Shown here: piece after piece, positions 1 through 7,977 of the stretch
How positions within the stretch are numbered: the first letter of the stretch is position 1
Layout of the letters: each line of letters opens with the position of its first letter
Source of the DNA: Nitrososphaera sp.
Lineage (GTDB): Archaea; Thermoproteota; Nitrososphaeria; Nitrososphaerales; Nitrososphaeraceae
Assembly (NCBI RefSeq): GCF_013388945.1
Contig: NZ_JACAEH010000002.1
Span: 62,001 to 126,000, forward strand
Length of the DNA: 64,000 nucleotides
Direction: 5' to 3'
Program-made: the position numbers and the translations under genes
The notes under the pieces: model-generated
Told to the model about the DNA's origin: nothing
The model's input: only the letters and a program-made list of their open reading frames with translations
The model's database searches: none

Positions 1-96
1 GGCAGGCCGATGTCGCTCGAGGAGGTTTATAACGCAGTCACGCGAATAATTTCCGGGAATGCTCCAAGGAGGCAGGTGCTGAAAGGTGGCTCTTAA
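1..96 (+). CDS. 2-oxoacid:ferredoxin oxidoreductase alpha subunit, C-terminal fragment
   Basis: Frame 1 is open from the window edge to a TAA at 94-96, giving the last 31 residues of a protein that begins outside the window. The ending ([12 protein letters not shown]) resembles the C-terminus of 2-oxoacid:ferredoxin oxidoreductase alpha subunits. The beta-subunit gene follows with an 11-base overlap, as expected for the two-subunit enzyme that makes acyl-CoA, CO2 and reduced ferredoxin from a 2-oxoacid. Whether the substrate is pyruvate or 2-oxoglutarate cannot be told from this fragment. Confidence 0.8.
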   Translation, partial: GRPMSLEEVYNAVTRIISGNAPRRQVLKGGS

Positions 97-2158
97 ACTC
101 GCAGACTACAAGACTGAGGTGCACAACGACTGGTGCCCAGGATGCGTGCTGCCCGACACGACGATCCACTGCAATCCTTCTGCAAAACAGATACAGGAAG
201 TTAGTGTGGGCGAGCGAGTCCTTGGCAGAGACGGCAGGTTTCACAAAGTCACCGAAATAATAAGCCACATTCACAGGGGCAAGATGTTCAGGATAGTAAC
301 AAAGTGCTTCGGGGAGACCTTTGCCACGCCCGAACATCCGATTCTGGTTGTAAAGCGCTCTGACCGGAACAAGAAGCTTCACAACACAAGTTACGACGCC
401 GTCTGGAAGAGGGCAGACGAAATAGAGGAAAAGGACTACCTCATCTACCCGATACAGAAGGAGCAGGAAGACCGGGACTACATCGACGTCGATTACCGCC
501 TGCCCAAGAAAGACGCCGTCAGTAAGGAAATGCCCGCAAGGATGCCACTGGATGCGGGCTTTTTGCGCCTGATGGGATACTATATCGCGGAGGGGTACGC
601 GCACAACCGTGAGATATCATTTACATTCCACGTCGATGAAGTCGAGTTTCTAGAAGATGTAAAGGAAACCATGATGCGTGTTTTCGGCCTCGAAGGAACG
701 ACGCGTACAAAAGGAAAAGGGATCACAATAACTTTCTATTCTGCACCACTTGCCCGGCTGTTCTCTGAGTGGTTCGGAGAAGGGGCCTACAACAAAAAGA
801 TACCTCATTTTGCCATGCTACTTCCAGTCAGCAAACAGGCCGAGCTGATAAAAGGCCTGTGGAGAGGCGATGGCTGGGTCAGCCCCGGGCAGAGGCGTGC
901 AAACTTCAAGACGATATCAAAGACGCTCTGCGAGCAGGTAAAGACGCTGCTGCTCAGGCAGTGGATAGTGCCGGTAATTTCTGTGATGAAGGCAAGCGGC
1001 ATCCACCGGAAATCGTACTCTGTCCAGGTGGTGAGTGACCGCGACTTTGCCGTTCTGTGCAGAATGCTGGGAAGAGACTATGAGCCGATACAGCACACCG
1101 GCAAGCCGCCGTCTTCAATCTTGGGACCCGATTACGTCCTGATTCCTATCAAAAAGATTGACAGCTTTGATTATGAGGGGCCCGTCTTCAACTTGGAGGT
1201 CAACGATGTCAATTCCTACGTGAGCGAAAACGCCGTGCTACACAACTGTGGCGATTTCGGCATCCTCAACGCCATCCAGATGGCGCTTGCCGACATGCAG
1301 ATACCTCCGTACAAGGCGACGATATTTTCCGGCATCGGATGCTCGGGCAAGACGCCGCACTTCATCAAGACGTACGGCATCCACACGCTTCACGGCCGCG
1401 TGCTTCCGTTTGCGCAGGGCGCTAAACTTGCAAACCCTGACCTTCAGATAATTGCCGTTGGCGGCGACGGCGACGGGCTTGGAATCGGCGCCGGGCATTT
1501 CGTTGGGGCTGGCAGGCGCAACGTGGACATGACCTACATCATATTCAACAACGCCGTCTATGGATTAACAAAGGGTCAGGCGTCGCCCACTTTGAAGCTT
1601 GGCATGAAAACTAAATCGCTGCCGCAGCCAAACATGAACAACTCTGTCAACCCTATTGCACTTGCACTCGTCTCTGGATTCACGTTCATTGCCCGCGGTT
1701 ACTCGTACGACGTGAGGCACCTCAAGGATGTCATCAGAAAGGCAGTGGAGCACAAGGGGCTTGCGTTTGTAGACGTATTGCAGCCGTGCCCCACCTACAA
1801 CGACATCAACACGAAGGAATGGTTCCAAGGTTCCGATCTGGTCGACCCGAACACAAAGAGGGCGATGCCGAGGATCTACAAGATGGAAGAGCAAGGGTAT
1901 GACGGCATAGTGCGCGACCCGTCGGAGATGAACGCCAAGATGGCAAAGGTTATTGAAAAGTCAAACGAGTGGGGCGACAGGATTCCAATCGGGGTATTCT
2001 ACCAGAACGAGCACATACCTACGTACCAGGAAAGGATTTCGGCAAGGATTGAAAACTATCGCGAGTCGCCGCCGGCAAGACAGCAGATAGCAGACGCAAG
2101 CGGCAAGACGGTGACCAACATCGAAAGGCTGCTGAACGACCTGCGGATAGATCATTAG
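86..2158 (+). CDS. 2-oxoacid:ferredoxin oxidoreductase beta subunit, intein-containing precursor
   Basis: The 690-residue precursor starts at a GTG inside the end of the alpha gene. Residues 1-19 and 388-690 form a 322-residue beta subunit, a normal size for the family; residues 20-387 are an intein. The extein carries the [12 protein letters not shown] thiamine-diphosphate/Mg region and [11 protein letters not shown], both typical of beta subunits. The [4Fe-4S] motif CPGC is split: C17-P-G lies before the intein and its second cysteine is C388, the first residue after it. The enzyme is therefore expected to be inactive until the intein splices out. It catalyses oxidative decarboxylation of 2-oxoacids with ferredoxin, as used in central carbon metabolism. 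Confidence 0.93.
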   Translation: MALKLADYKTEVHNDWCPGCVLPDTTIHCNPSAKQIQEVSVGERVLGRDGRFHKVTEIISHIHRGKMFRIVTKCFGETFATPEHPILVVKRSDRNKKLHNTSYDAVWKRADEIEEKDYLIYPIQKEQEDRDYIDVDYRLPKKDAVSKEMPARMPLDAGFLRLMGYYIAEGYAHNREISFTFHVDEVEFLEDVKETMMRVFGLEGTTRTKGKGITITFYSAPLARLFSEWFGEGAYNKKIPHFAMLLPVSKQAELIKGLWRGDGWVSPGQRRANFKTISKTLCEQVKTLLLRQWIVPVISVMKASGIHRKSYSVQVVSDRDFAVLCRMLGRDYEPIQHTGKPPSSILGPDYVLIPIKKIDSFDYEGPVFNLEVNDVNSYVSENAVLHNCGDFGILNAIQMALADMQIPPYKATIFSGIGCSGKTPHFIKTYGIHTLHGRVLPFAQGAKLANPDLQIIAVGGDGDGLGIGAGHFVGAGRRNVDMTYIIFNNAVYGLTKGQASPTLKLGMKTKSLPQPNMNNSVNPIALALVSGFTFIARGYSYDVRHLKDVIRKAVEHKGLAFVDVLQPCPTYNDINTKEWFQGSDLVDPNTKRAMPRIYKMEEQGYDGIVRDPSEMNAKMAKVIEKSNEWGDRIPIGVFYQNEHIPTYQERISARIENYRESPPARQQIADASGKTVTNIERLLNDLRIDH
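143..1246 (+). other. Intein with LAGLIDADG-type homing endonuclease, in the oxidoreductase beta subunit
   Basis: This 368-codon in-frame insertion has the expected splicing blocks. Block A begins at C20 (CVLPDTTIH). Block B has the TPEH motif at residues 81-84. Block F is [13 protein letters not shown] (367-379), and block G ends in H386-N387 followed by C388. Between B and F lie two degenerate LAGLIDADG helices, [11 protein letters not shown] (160-170) and [12 protein letters not shown] (254-265), each keeping its acidic residue (E169, D262). The splice and endonuclease residues look intact, so both activities may survive. Removal rejoins WCPG with CGDFG. Boundaries are certain to the residue because the extein motif is so conserved. 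Confidence 0.93.
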
Positions 2159-2163
2159 AAAAG

Positions 2164-2238
2164 CGGGCCCGGAGGGCTTCGATCCCACGACCTGCGGTTC
2201 CGAAGACCGCCGCGATATCCTGGCTACGCTACGGGCCC
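2164..2238 (-). tRNA. tRNA-Arg (anticodon TCG)
   Basis: The reverse complement folds as a 75-base cloverleaf: acceptor GGGCCCG/CGGGCCC, D-arm GCG...CGC, anticodon stem GCGGT/ACCGC with loop CTTCGGA (anticodon TCG, reading CGA), and a T-arm GTGGG/CCCTC with one T-T mismatch and the loop ATCGAAG. The discriminator is G and CCA is not encoded. No intron is seen. The A at loop position 54 is unusual; otherwise the fold is sound. Confidence 0.85.
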
Positions 2239-2261
2239 TTCCCTGCAATATGCAGGCGCCT

Positions 2262-2269
2262 CTATATCA
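2262..2269 (-). promoter_or_regulatory. TATA-like box for tRNA-Arg
   Basis: On the minus strand TGATATAG lies about 27 bases before the 5' end of the tRNA, the normal archaeal spacing. A small inverted repeat (CTGCA-ATA-TGCAG, 2243-2255) sits between the box and the gene. Confidence 0.5.
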
Positions 2270-2313
2270 AGCCTGACAGAAATAGTAATGAAGCCCGGCA
2301 TCCAAATACCTGC

Positions 2314-2466
2314 GTGCTGGACTTGCGGCAGCTCTTCTGCGACCACGGCGAGTCGTTTGCGTACCGCCAGTACGACGACTACGAGTTTGTCGAGTACTGC
2401 AGGTGCAAGAGCTGCGGAAAAGTGTTAAAGTCGTTTACCGGCTACGACGAGGATCTGAGGGGATGA
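2314..2466 (+). CDS. Small cysteine-rich protein (50 aa), probable zinc ribbon
   Basis: From a GTG at 2314 the frame codes for 50 residues ending at TGA 2464-2466. It has four cysteines, one near the start (LFCDHGE) and a cluster CRCKSCGK near the middle, with a possible His ligand, the pattern of a small zinc-binding fold. The stop overlaps the ATG of the next gene (ATGA), suggesting translational coupling. The family is not recognised; the start could instead be TTG at 2323. Confidence 0.5.
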   Translation: MLDLRQLFCDHGESFAYRQYDDYEFVEYCRCKSCGKVLKSFTGYDEDLRG

Positions 2467-2669
2467 ACCGCTACCTAACGGCGCTCATACTGATGTGGTG
2501 GGCCGGCGCAGGCATTGCAACAGTCGCCATCTTTGTCCCGGTCTACGACAGCTACCTTGCAGTCAGCATCGCCGGGTGGGGCACAGTGGCAGCAGCAACT
2601 GCATTGATTTTCGTTGAAATGCGCAGGATAAAAGCAGAAGACAAAAAGAAGGAAGAACTGAAGGGCTAG
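2463..2669 (+). CDS. Small membrane protein with two transmembrane segments (68 aa)
   Basis: The ATG at 2463 overlaps the stop of the upstream zinc-ribbon gene. Residues about 4-27 and 32-52 are hydrophobic, followed by a short lysine/glutamate-rich tail, so the protein probably makes a membrane hairpin with a charged cytoplasmic end. An upstream GTG in frame (2403) would add residues inside the neighbouring gene and is not preferred. The function is unknown. The 3' end overlaps the convergent gene by 4 bases. Confidence 0.55.
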   Translation: MNRYLTALILMWWAGAGIATVAIFVPVYDSYLAVSIAGWGTVAAATALIFVEMRRIKAEDKKKEELKG

Positions 2670-2914
2670 CCCTTTCCGCCCTGCTCTTCTATCACGACAA
2701 GCGTGACAGTCGACGTGATCCCCGGTATCTTGCGGATCTTGTTTGTGATCACGTGGTTCATCGCCTCTGTGTTTTCTGACTTGACCTTGACAAAGATGTC
2801 GTGAACGCCGTAGGTGCCCCTTACCTCCTTCACGTCGGGGAACTTGGCAATCTCGCCGATCAACTTTTCCTCGGAGCCCAGCGTGCAGTTCACGAGTATG
2901 TAGGCTGTTGGCAT
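2666..2914 (-). CDS. Stand-alone Lrp/AsnC ligand-binding (RAM) domain protein
   Basis: The 82-residue protein is a complete alpha-beta RAM domain (begins MPTAYILVNC, with GTYGVHDIFVKV in the middle) and has no DNA-binding helix-turn-helix. Such single-domain proteins are common in archaea and are thought to oligomerise, bind amino acids or similar effectors, and modulate full-length Lrp regulators by mixed assembly. A full-length Lrp is encoded at 18778-19233, but a link between the two is only a guess. Confidence 0.85.
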   Translation of the reverse strand: MPTAYILVNCTLGSEEKLIGEIAKFPDVKEVRGTYGVHDIFVKVKSENTEAMNHVITNKIRKIPGITSTVTLVVIEEQGGKG

Positions 2915-2968
2915 ACGGGGGATTGGCGGAATAAAGTATTTAGGCTTTCCTGCGTCTGGTTTCGGACG

Positions 2969-3136
2969 CTACTTTTTGGTCACGTTGCGCCTGTCAGGCG
3001 AAATATAATGCTCGGTCAGCTTTTGCGTGTAGCAGGTGCCGCAGAGCTCGCCCTGCACGTTCCACTCGGGCATGGGCCTGTACCTGAACGTCATGTCGTT
3101 TCCGCAAGCCGCGCACTTGCCGGTTGTCCTGACCAT
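2969..3136 (-). CDS. Small zinc-ribbon protein (55 aa)
   Basis: Two cysteine pairs, CAAC and CGTC, frame a short beta-rich segment, the pattern of a zinc ribbon. The frame stays open upstream to 3271, but a TATA-like box (TTTTATTTT on the minus strand, 3162-3171) lies about 30 bases before the ATG at 3136, which supports this shorter leaderless start; the ATG at 3175 is the alternative. The gene diverges from the cupredoxin gene. The function is unknown; nucleic-acid or protein binding is possible. Confidence 0.6.
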   Translation of the reverse strand: MVRTTGKCAACGNDMTFRYRPMPEWNVQGELCGTCYTQKLTEHYISPDRRNVTKK

Positions 3137-3221
3137 CAGCTGACATTTCCCCGTGCCATCCAAAATAAAAGTCATTCCAAAAGTGCACTGCATTGCGCGG
3201 CAGAGGCCGCATCTAAAAGGA

Positions 3222-3230
3222 ATTAATATA
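3222..3230 (+). promoter_or_regulatory. TATA-like box for the cupredoxin gene
   Basis: ATTAATATA lies about 20 bases before the ATG at 3246 and 26 before the second ATG at 3252, so either methionine could begin a nearly leaderless message. Confidence 0.5.
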
Positions 3231-3245
3231 GGTACAGAAATACGC

Positions 3246-3806
3246 ATGGCTATGGGTAAACCAGGAATCATCGCTTTTCCCGTCCTTCTCGTGCTTGGTG
3301 CGATAACAGGCTATCTCGCATACGACATGCTGGTTATCCAGTCTACCCCTGTCATGGGCATCTATGACAATTCCCCGTACCGCAAGGACCTTGCAGGCGC
3401 GCAGGCCCAGTCACCGACACCTGAAAACTCTGCAGAGGAGCAGCCGTCAGAAGAGGCGCCTGCAGCAGAAGAGACACCTGCCGCCGAAGAAACGCCGTCA
3501 GAAGGATCCGTGGTGACCATATCCATCCTGAAAGGCTCGTCGGCCCAGGGCGCGCCGGACTTTGATCCCGACGCTGCAACAGCCTCGCTTTCTGACACGA
3601 TAAAGTGGGTCAACAACGACACTACGTACCACACCGCGACGTCAGGAACGGGCATTGACGACGAGGATTCCGGATCGGCCTTTGACACCAGCCTGCTTGC
3701 ACCTGGAAAGGAATACAGCATAAAGGCGTCGGAGATAGGCGCAGGCGAATACGAATACTACTGCCAGGCACACCCGTTCATGGTAGGCACTCTGACGATA
3801 GAGTAG
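3246..3806 (+). CDS. Membrane-anchored plastocyanin-like blue copper protein
   Basis: This 186-residue protein has an N-terminal hydrophobic anchor or signal (residues 8-31), a linker rich in Pro, Glu and Ala with repeated EETPAA units (about 55-87), and a cupredoxin domain (88-186). Type 1 copper ligands are visible: H129 (TYHTA) and C173-H176-M179 in the CQAHPFM segment. Ammonia-oxidising archaea rely on many such proteins as small electron carriers in place of cytochrome c, so this one probably works on the outer face of the membrane. It is monocistronic by appearance, and its partner enzymes are not in the window. Confidence 0.9.
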   Translation: MAMGKPGIIAFPVLLVLGAITGYLAYDMLVIQSTPVMGIYDNSPYRKDLAGAQAQSPTPENSAEEQPSEEAPAAEETPAAEETPSEGSVVTISILKGSSAQGAPDFDPDAATASLSDTIKWVNNDTTYHTATSGTGIDDEDSGSAFDTSLLAPGKEYSIKASEIGAGEYEYYCQAHPFMVGTLTIE

Positions 3807-3879
3807 CCGGCTAGGCAAAGGTTGCGAATATTCCAAATATAACGGCGTTAAGTCTAAATACCTACAAATCGGAAGAAAG

Positions 3880-4659
3880 ATGAAAATGGCATTTCTGGAG
3901 ATTAAAGACTTGCACGTCAGCATAGATGGCAAGGAGATACTATCCGGCCTCAACCTGAACATTGACAAGGGCGAGGTCCACGCCATCATGGGGCCAAACG
4001 GCTCGGGCAAGAGCACGCTTGCAAACGCGGTCATGGGCCACCCGAAATACACGCTTGACTCTGGCGAGATAAGGGTCAAGGGCGAGCTCATAAACGACCT
4101 TTCAACCGATCTCAGGGCAAGGAAGGGCATATTCCTCGGGTTCCAGTACCCGACTGAAATATCCGGCGTAGGCTACTCGCATTTTCTGCGCAACGCCTAC
4201 AACCAGCTGAACAAGTCGCTTGGCGAGGAGCAGAACCGCGAGGTGTTCCTTACGGTCAGGGAGTTCCACGAGTACGTGAAAAAGAACCTGGACGCAGTGG
4301 GACTTGACCCGTCGTTTCTCGGGCGGTACCTCAACGAGGGATTCTCGGGCGGAGAGAAAAAGCGCTCCGAGGTCATGCAGATGCTAGTGCTAAAGCCAAA
4401 TATCGCGATACTTGACGAGCCCGACTCGGGTCTTGACATCGACGCGGTCAAGGCAGTGGCAGAGGCGATAAACAAGCTGATAGACACCGGCGCAGGCGTC
4501 CTTGTCATCACGCACTATGCGCGCATACTGCGCTACCTGAAAAAGCTCGACTACGTGCATGTCGTTGCCAAGGGCAAGGTGATCAAGTCCGGCGGCAAAG
4601 AGCTGTCGGAGGAGCTTGAAGCCAAGGGCTACGGCTGGCTGGGTCTCGAAGACAAGTAA
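3880..4659 (+). CDS. sufC: SufC, ATPase of the SUF iron-sulphur cluster assembly system
   Basis: The 259-residue ABC-type ATPase has Walker A GPNGSGKST (38-46), signature SGGE (156-159) and Walker B ILDE (177-180). The closing GYGWLGLED and the loop FLGFQYPTEISG are specific to SufC rather than to transporters. It energises the SufB-SufD scaffold that builds [Fe-S] clusters. SufB and SufD are not next to it in this window, so the operon is split or the gene stands alone. A TATA-like TCTAAATACC precedes it by about 25 bases; ATG 3886 is a possible alternative start. Confidence 0.92.
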   Translation: MKMAFLEIKDLHVSIDGKEILSGLNLNIDKGEVHAIMGPNGSGKSTLANAVMGHPKYTLDSGEIRVKGELINDLSTDLRARKGIFLGFQYPTEISGVGYSHFLRNAYNQLNKSLGEEQNREVFLTVREFHEYVKKNLDAVGLDPSFLGRYLNEGFSGGEKKRSEVMQMLVLKPNIAILDEPDSGLDIDAVKAVAEAINKLIDTGAGVLVITHYARILRYLKKLDYVHVVAKGKVIKSGGKELSEELEAKGYGWLGLEDK

Positions 4660-4703
4660 ACCTGCAATGCTGTGCAAGTGAAATCCGCCGGCAGTGTGCC
4701 TAG

Positions 4704-4713
4704 TTTTAAATAT
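4704..4713 (+). promoter_or_regulatory. TATA-like box for the chlorite dismutase family gene
   Basis: TTTTAAATAT is centred about 27 bases before ATG 4736. This spacing selects that ATG over the two in-frame starts upstream (4694 and 4712), the second of which lies inside the box. Confidence 0.55.
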
Positions 4714-4735
4714 GGAAAGGGCTCCACCTTTCCAA

Positions 4736-5422
4736 ATGTCGGAAGACAACAAGCCGCCGGCGCCTGTCTTTCTCAACTTTTCGTTTTTCAAGGTAGACCC
4801 CAAGTGGCGCTGGCTCAACGAGATGGGCAGGGAGGAGGCCGCAAAAGAGTTTGCAACCCTCGTGGAGGTCGCAAACACCAAGATGAAGGTGCGCACCTAC
4901 TCGACGCTCGGGCTGCGCTCCGATTCCGACCTGATGATATGGATGATTTCAGACAGCGTGGAAAAGATGCAGGTCATGGCGTCCAAAGTATACAGCACGG
5001 TGTTTGGCAAGTACCTTGAATCGTCGCACACCTTTCTTTCGGCAAGCAGACCGTCGGTGTATTCAAGCAAGGTGACGCCCGGATTCATGACCGATGAGCA
5101 GCCGATGAAGTATGTCGTAGTCTACCCGTTTGTAAAGACAAGGGACTGGTATCTCCTGCCGTTTGAAGAGCGCAAGCAGATGATGGAAGAGCACATCATG
5201 GTCGGAAGAAAGTTCCCGCAGGTGCGCCTCAACACCACCTACTCGTTCGGCCTGGACGACCAGGACTTTATGCTTGCTTTTGAGACTCCTGACCTTGCGG
5301 TATTCCAGAACCTCATAATGCAGCTGCGCGAGACCAAGGTCAGCAAGTATGTAGTCCGCGACACGCCGATGATACCGTGCGTGCACAAGAACATCGAGGA
5401 GATAATCAAGAGCCTGGGGTGA
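4736..5422 (+). CDS. Chlorite dismutase family protein, probable coproheme decarboxylase
   Basis: The 228-residue protein matches the ChdC/HemQ branch of the chlorite dismutase family. It has YPFVKTRDWYLLP with Y139, the position of the catalytic tyrosine of coproheme decarboxylases, and EEHIMVGR with H153, the expected proximal haem ligand. ChdC removes two propionates of coproheme with peroxide to give haem b. The DUF1802 and aldo/keto reductase genes follow at once, and a siroheme decarboxylase faces them, so a role in haem formation is likely. True chlorite dismutase activity is unlikely but cannot be excluded by sequence reading. Confidence 0.8.
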   Translation: MSEDNKPPAPVFLNFSFFKVDPKWRWLNEMGREEAAKEFATLVEVANTKMKVRTYSTLGLRSDSDLMIWMISDSVEKMQVMASKVYSTVFGKYLESSHTFLSASRPSVYSSKVTPGFMTDEQPMKYVVVYPFVKTRDWYLLPFEERKQMMEEHIMVGRKFPQVRLNTTYSFGLDDQDFMLAFETPDLAVFQNLIMQLRETKVSKYVVRDTPMIPCVHKNIEEIIKSLG

Positions 5423-5423
5423 T

Positions 5424-5972
5424 ATGGTGCAGGCGCTAAAAGAGTGGGCAGTGGTGTGCAGGGCGCTTCAAGAGGGCCGGCAGACCGTGCTCCTGCGAAA
5501 GGGCGGCATACTGGAATACCGGCAGGGCTTTGAAGTCAAGCACGACAGGTTCATGCTTTTTCCCACATACGAGCACCAGGCAAAGGAGCATCTGCAGCCA
5601 GACTATGCAGGCAGGATAGATGCCGTTTTCAAAGAGCAGCCGCCTGCAGAGTCGAACGTGCTTTCAAGCTATGCTGAAGCAAAGCGCGTGGCAGAGATAA
5701 GGGACCCTGCGGTCCTGAAGCAGCTGGAAAAGTACCACGTCTGGAGCGAAAGCTATGTTAATGCGAGGATGGCCTATAACCCCCAGAAGCCGATGAGCGT
5801 GATTCTCGTGCGCGTTTACAACCTGCAAAACCCGATAAAAATCGACACGAAAAAAGAGTGGGCCGGATGCAAGTCGTGGATTCCAATCGACGTTGAAGCG
5901 GCAGGCAGGCCCGCGCTCGACGATTCCGCGTTTTCGATGATAGAGTCTAAAGTCATGGAGGTACTGGCATGA
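5424..5972 (+). CDS. DUF1802 family protein
   Basis: The 182-residue protein opens with ALKEWAVVCRALQEGRQTVL and contains FMLFPTYEHQ, both hallmarks of DUF1802, a family of unknown function in archaea and bacteria. It starts one base after the stop of the chlorite-dismutase-family gene and its own stop overlaps the next ATG, so the three genes form one translation-coupled operon. No catalytic motif is obvious. A link to haem or redox chemistry is inferred only from its position. Confidence 0.85.
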   Translation: MVQALKEWAVVCRALQEGRQTVLLRKGGILEYRQGFEVKHDRFMLFPTYEHQAKEHLQPDYAGRIDAVFKEQPPAESNVLSSYAEAKRVAEIRDPAVLKQLEKYHVWSESYVNARMAYNPQKPMSVILVRVYNLQNPIKIDTKKEWAGCKSWIPIDVEAAGRPALDDSAFSMIESKVMEVLA

Positions 5973-6955
5973 AATACAGAAGGTTAGGCAAGAGCGACAT
6001 CAGGGTAAGCGAGATAGGATTCGGCGCCTGGACTATTGCGCTTGACTGGTGGGGCAAGAAAATAGACGACGACGAGGCGATACGGATGTTGAAAAAGGCA
6101 TACGACCTTGGCATCAACTTTTACGAGACTGCCGACATGTACGGCAAGGGCAGGAGCGAGAAGCTGATAGGCCAGGCGTTCAAGGACATGCGCAACGAAG
6201 TCGTCTACTCTACAAAGTGGGGCTACGACCTCTACAGCGCCGAGCAGATAGGGCACAACGAACTGCCGCAAAAGCACGACCCGGAATTCCTGCAGTTTGC
6301 GCTAAAGCAGAGCCTTGAAAGGCTGCAGACGGACTATATCGACGTCTACTCGCTCCACAACCCCAAGATGGACGCGATGCAAAACGACGAGCTGTTCTCC
6401 GCGCTCGACGACCTGGTGAAAAAAGGCACGATAAAGAGCCACGGGGTCGCCCTCGGGCCTGCGATAGGCTGGAAGGAAGAGGGGATATTCGCTATTGAAA
6501 ACCGCAACATAACCTGCCTTCAGACTGTCTACAACATTCTCGAGCAGGACCCCGGGCGGGACCTGATAAGGTCGGCGCAGGAAAACGACGTGGGGATAAT
6601 GGTGCGCGTGCCCGACGCGTCGGGGCTCTTGACAGGAAAGGTCAATGCAAATACCAAGTTTGACAAGAACGACCACCGCTCGTTCCGCAAGCAGGAATTC
6701 ATCAAAGAGGCGATGCAAAAGATAGACAACATGAAGCCGATAGCCGACAAGCGGGGCTGGAACATAACCCAGCTTGCGATAAAGTTCATCCTGTCGCAGC
6801 CGCAGATTTCAGTCGTGCTGCCGACCATGATAAGCGTGGAAGAGCTGGAGATGTTTGCGTCAATCTCTGACGGCAACTACCTCTCGCCTGACGAGTCTGC
6901 CAGGCTGACAGAGATGTACGAGAACAACTTTTTCGTCAAGCCCGTCGCAGGCTAG
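5969..6955 (+). CDS. Aldo/keto reductase
   Basis: The 328-residue TIM-barrel oxidoreductase shows the aldo/keto reductase tetrad: D56 and Y58 in ETADMYG, K83 in STKWGY and a histidine in YSLHNP. It would use NADPH to reduce an aldehyde or ketone; the substrate is not predictable. It is the last gene of the operon with the chlorite-dismutase-family and DUF1802 proteins and overlaps DUF1802 by 4 bases. Its stop overlaps by 4 bases the stop of the convergent siroheme decarboxylase gene. Confidence 0.92.
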   Translation: MKYRRLGKSDIRVSEIGFGAWTIALDWWGKKIDDDEAIRMLKKAYDLGINFYETADMYGKGRSEKLIGQAFKDMRNEVVYSTKWGYDLYSAEQIGHNELPQKHDPEFLQFALKQSLERLQTDYIDVYSLHNPKMDAMQNDELFSALDDLVKKGTIKSHGVALGPAIGWKEEGIFAIENRNITCLQTVYNILEQDPGRDLIRSAQENDVGIMVRVPDASGLLTGKVNANTKFDKNDHRSFRKQEFIKEAMQKIDNMKPIADKRGWNITQLAIKFILSQPQISVVLPTMISVEELEMFASISDGNYLSPDESARLTEMYENNFFVKPVAG

Positions 6956-7977
6956 ACGAAATACTTGACCCTTTCTTTCTTGAACTCGCGGGAACTGAAA
7001 AGTATCTTGTAGTCTGGGATGCCGATTGACTTGGACATCTCGACTGCCATGTTTTCCGCGGCGTCAAGCGACCTTGCGTGCACCATCGAAAACACGTTGT
7101 ACTTCCAGTCGGGGTATACAGGCCTTCGGTAGCAGTGGCTCACCTGCGGAAACGCCGCCAGCTTGAAGCCGACGTCGTCGACCCTGTCTTCGGGCACGTT
7201 CCACACGACCATGCCGTTTGCCACAAAGCCCGCGTCGCGGTGGCGCAGGATCGCCGCATACCTGCGCATGAGCCCGTTATTTTCATACTCTTTAGCCTTT
7301 GCAAACAGCTCTTCCGTGGTCACGCCGAGGTTCTGTGCCATCTCCTTGAAGGGCTCCTGAACAACAGGCAGGTCTTTTTGCAGCTCGCGCACAAACTCTT
7401 TGTCGCGCTCTGTTATCTCTAGCCTCTCGGGGTTCAGCTCCTTCACCTCGTCTGTGGGCTTGGGTTTTTCCGCGTCCTCGTTTACCATGTCTAGTTTTAC
7501 GCCAATCTTGTACATTTTCAGCGTCGGGAGCAAGCGGTATTTCACGACGCCGTCAAGCGCGGCCATCCTGTCAAGCTCGTCTTTCATGTCCGAGTCGGGC
7601 GGGACTGCAAGGGTGAACCACATGTTGTACTCGTGGTTTCGCTCGTAGTTGTGGCTGACGCCCGGGTGCTCGTTTATCTTTTCTGCCACCGCGTCAAGTT
7701 TGTCGGGCCTTACTGCAAATGCAATGAGCGCGCTCTTGTACCCAAGGCGCCTGGTATCGAAAATGGCATTTATCTGCCTGACAAGGCCCATGCTGCGCAG
7801 TCCTGCAATCCTGCGCATGGTCTCGTCCTCCGAGAGGCCGTGCTTTTTGCCAAGCTCGAGGTAGGGCCTGTCTGCAAGCGGAAATACCCACTGGATGTCG
7901 TTTAGGAGTTTCCTGTCGGTCTCGTCCAGCTGCTGGTTTGCCTGCATCTGACCTGCTGCAGATGATCGCTTTTCCAT
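6952..7977 (-). CDS. Two-domain siroheme decarboxylase (AhbA-AhbB/NirDL type fusion)
   Basis: The 341-residue protein has two Lrp-like halves (about 16-165 and 188-341), each a winged helix plus an alpha-beta domain. The segments YERNHEYNMWFTL in the first half and VSHCYRRPVYPDWKYNVFSM in the second are characteristic of siroheme decarboxylases rather than of transcription factors. AhbA/AhbB remove two acetate side chains of siroheme to give 12,18-didecarboxysiroheme, an early step of the archaeal alternative haem pathway; NirDL does the same for haem d1. Here the two subunits are fused. An ATG at 7947 is an alternative start. Confidence 0.82.
   Translation of the reverse strand: MEKRSSAAGQMQANQQLDETDRKLLNDIQWVFPLADRPYLELGKKHGLSEDETMRRIAGLRSMGLVRQINAIFDTRRLGYKSALIAFAVRPDKLDAVAEKINEHPGVSHNYERNHEYNMWFTLAVPPDSDMKDELDRMAALDGVVKYRLLPTLKMYKIGVKLDMVNEDAEKPKPTDEVKELNPERLEITERDKEFVRELQKDLPVVQEPFKEMAQNLGVTTEELFAKAKEYENNGLMRRYAAILRHRDAGFVANGMVVWNVPEDRVDDVGFKLAAFPQVSHCYRRPVYPDWKYNVFSMVHARSLDAAENMAVEMSKSIGIPDYKILFSSREFKKERVKYFV

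Noticed and set aside
38-604. 188-codon minus-strand frame across the intein
   Set aside because: It opposes the intein, whose splicing and endonuclease blocks are clear; there is no motif on the minus strand.
4736-5422. Annotation as true chlorite dismutase
   Set aside because: The Tyr/His pattern (WYLLP and EEHxxxGR) and haem-gene context fit a coproheme decarboxylase better.
6952-7977. Annotation of the two-domain Lrp-like protein as a transcription factor
   Set aside because: Segments characteristic of siroheme decarboxylases occur in both halves.
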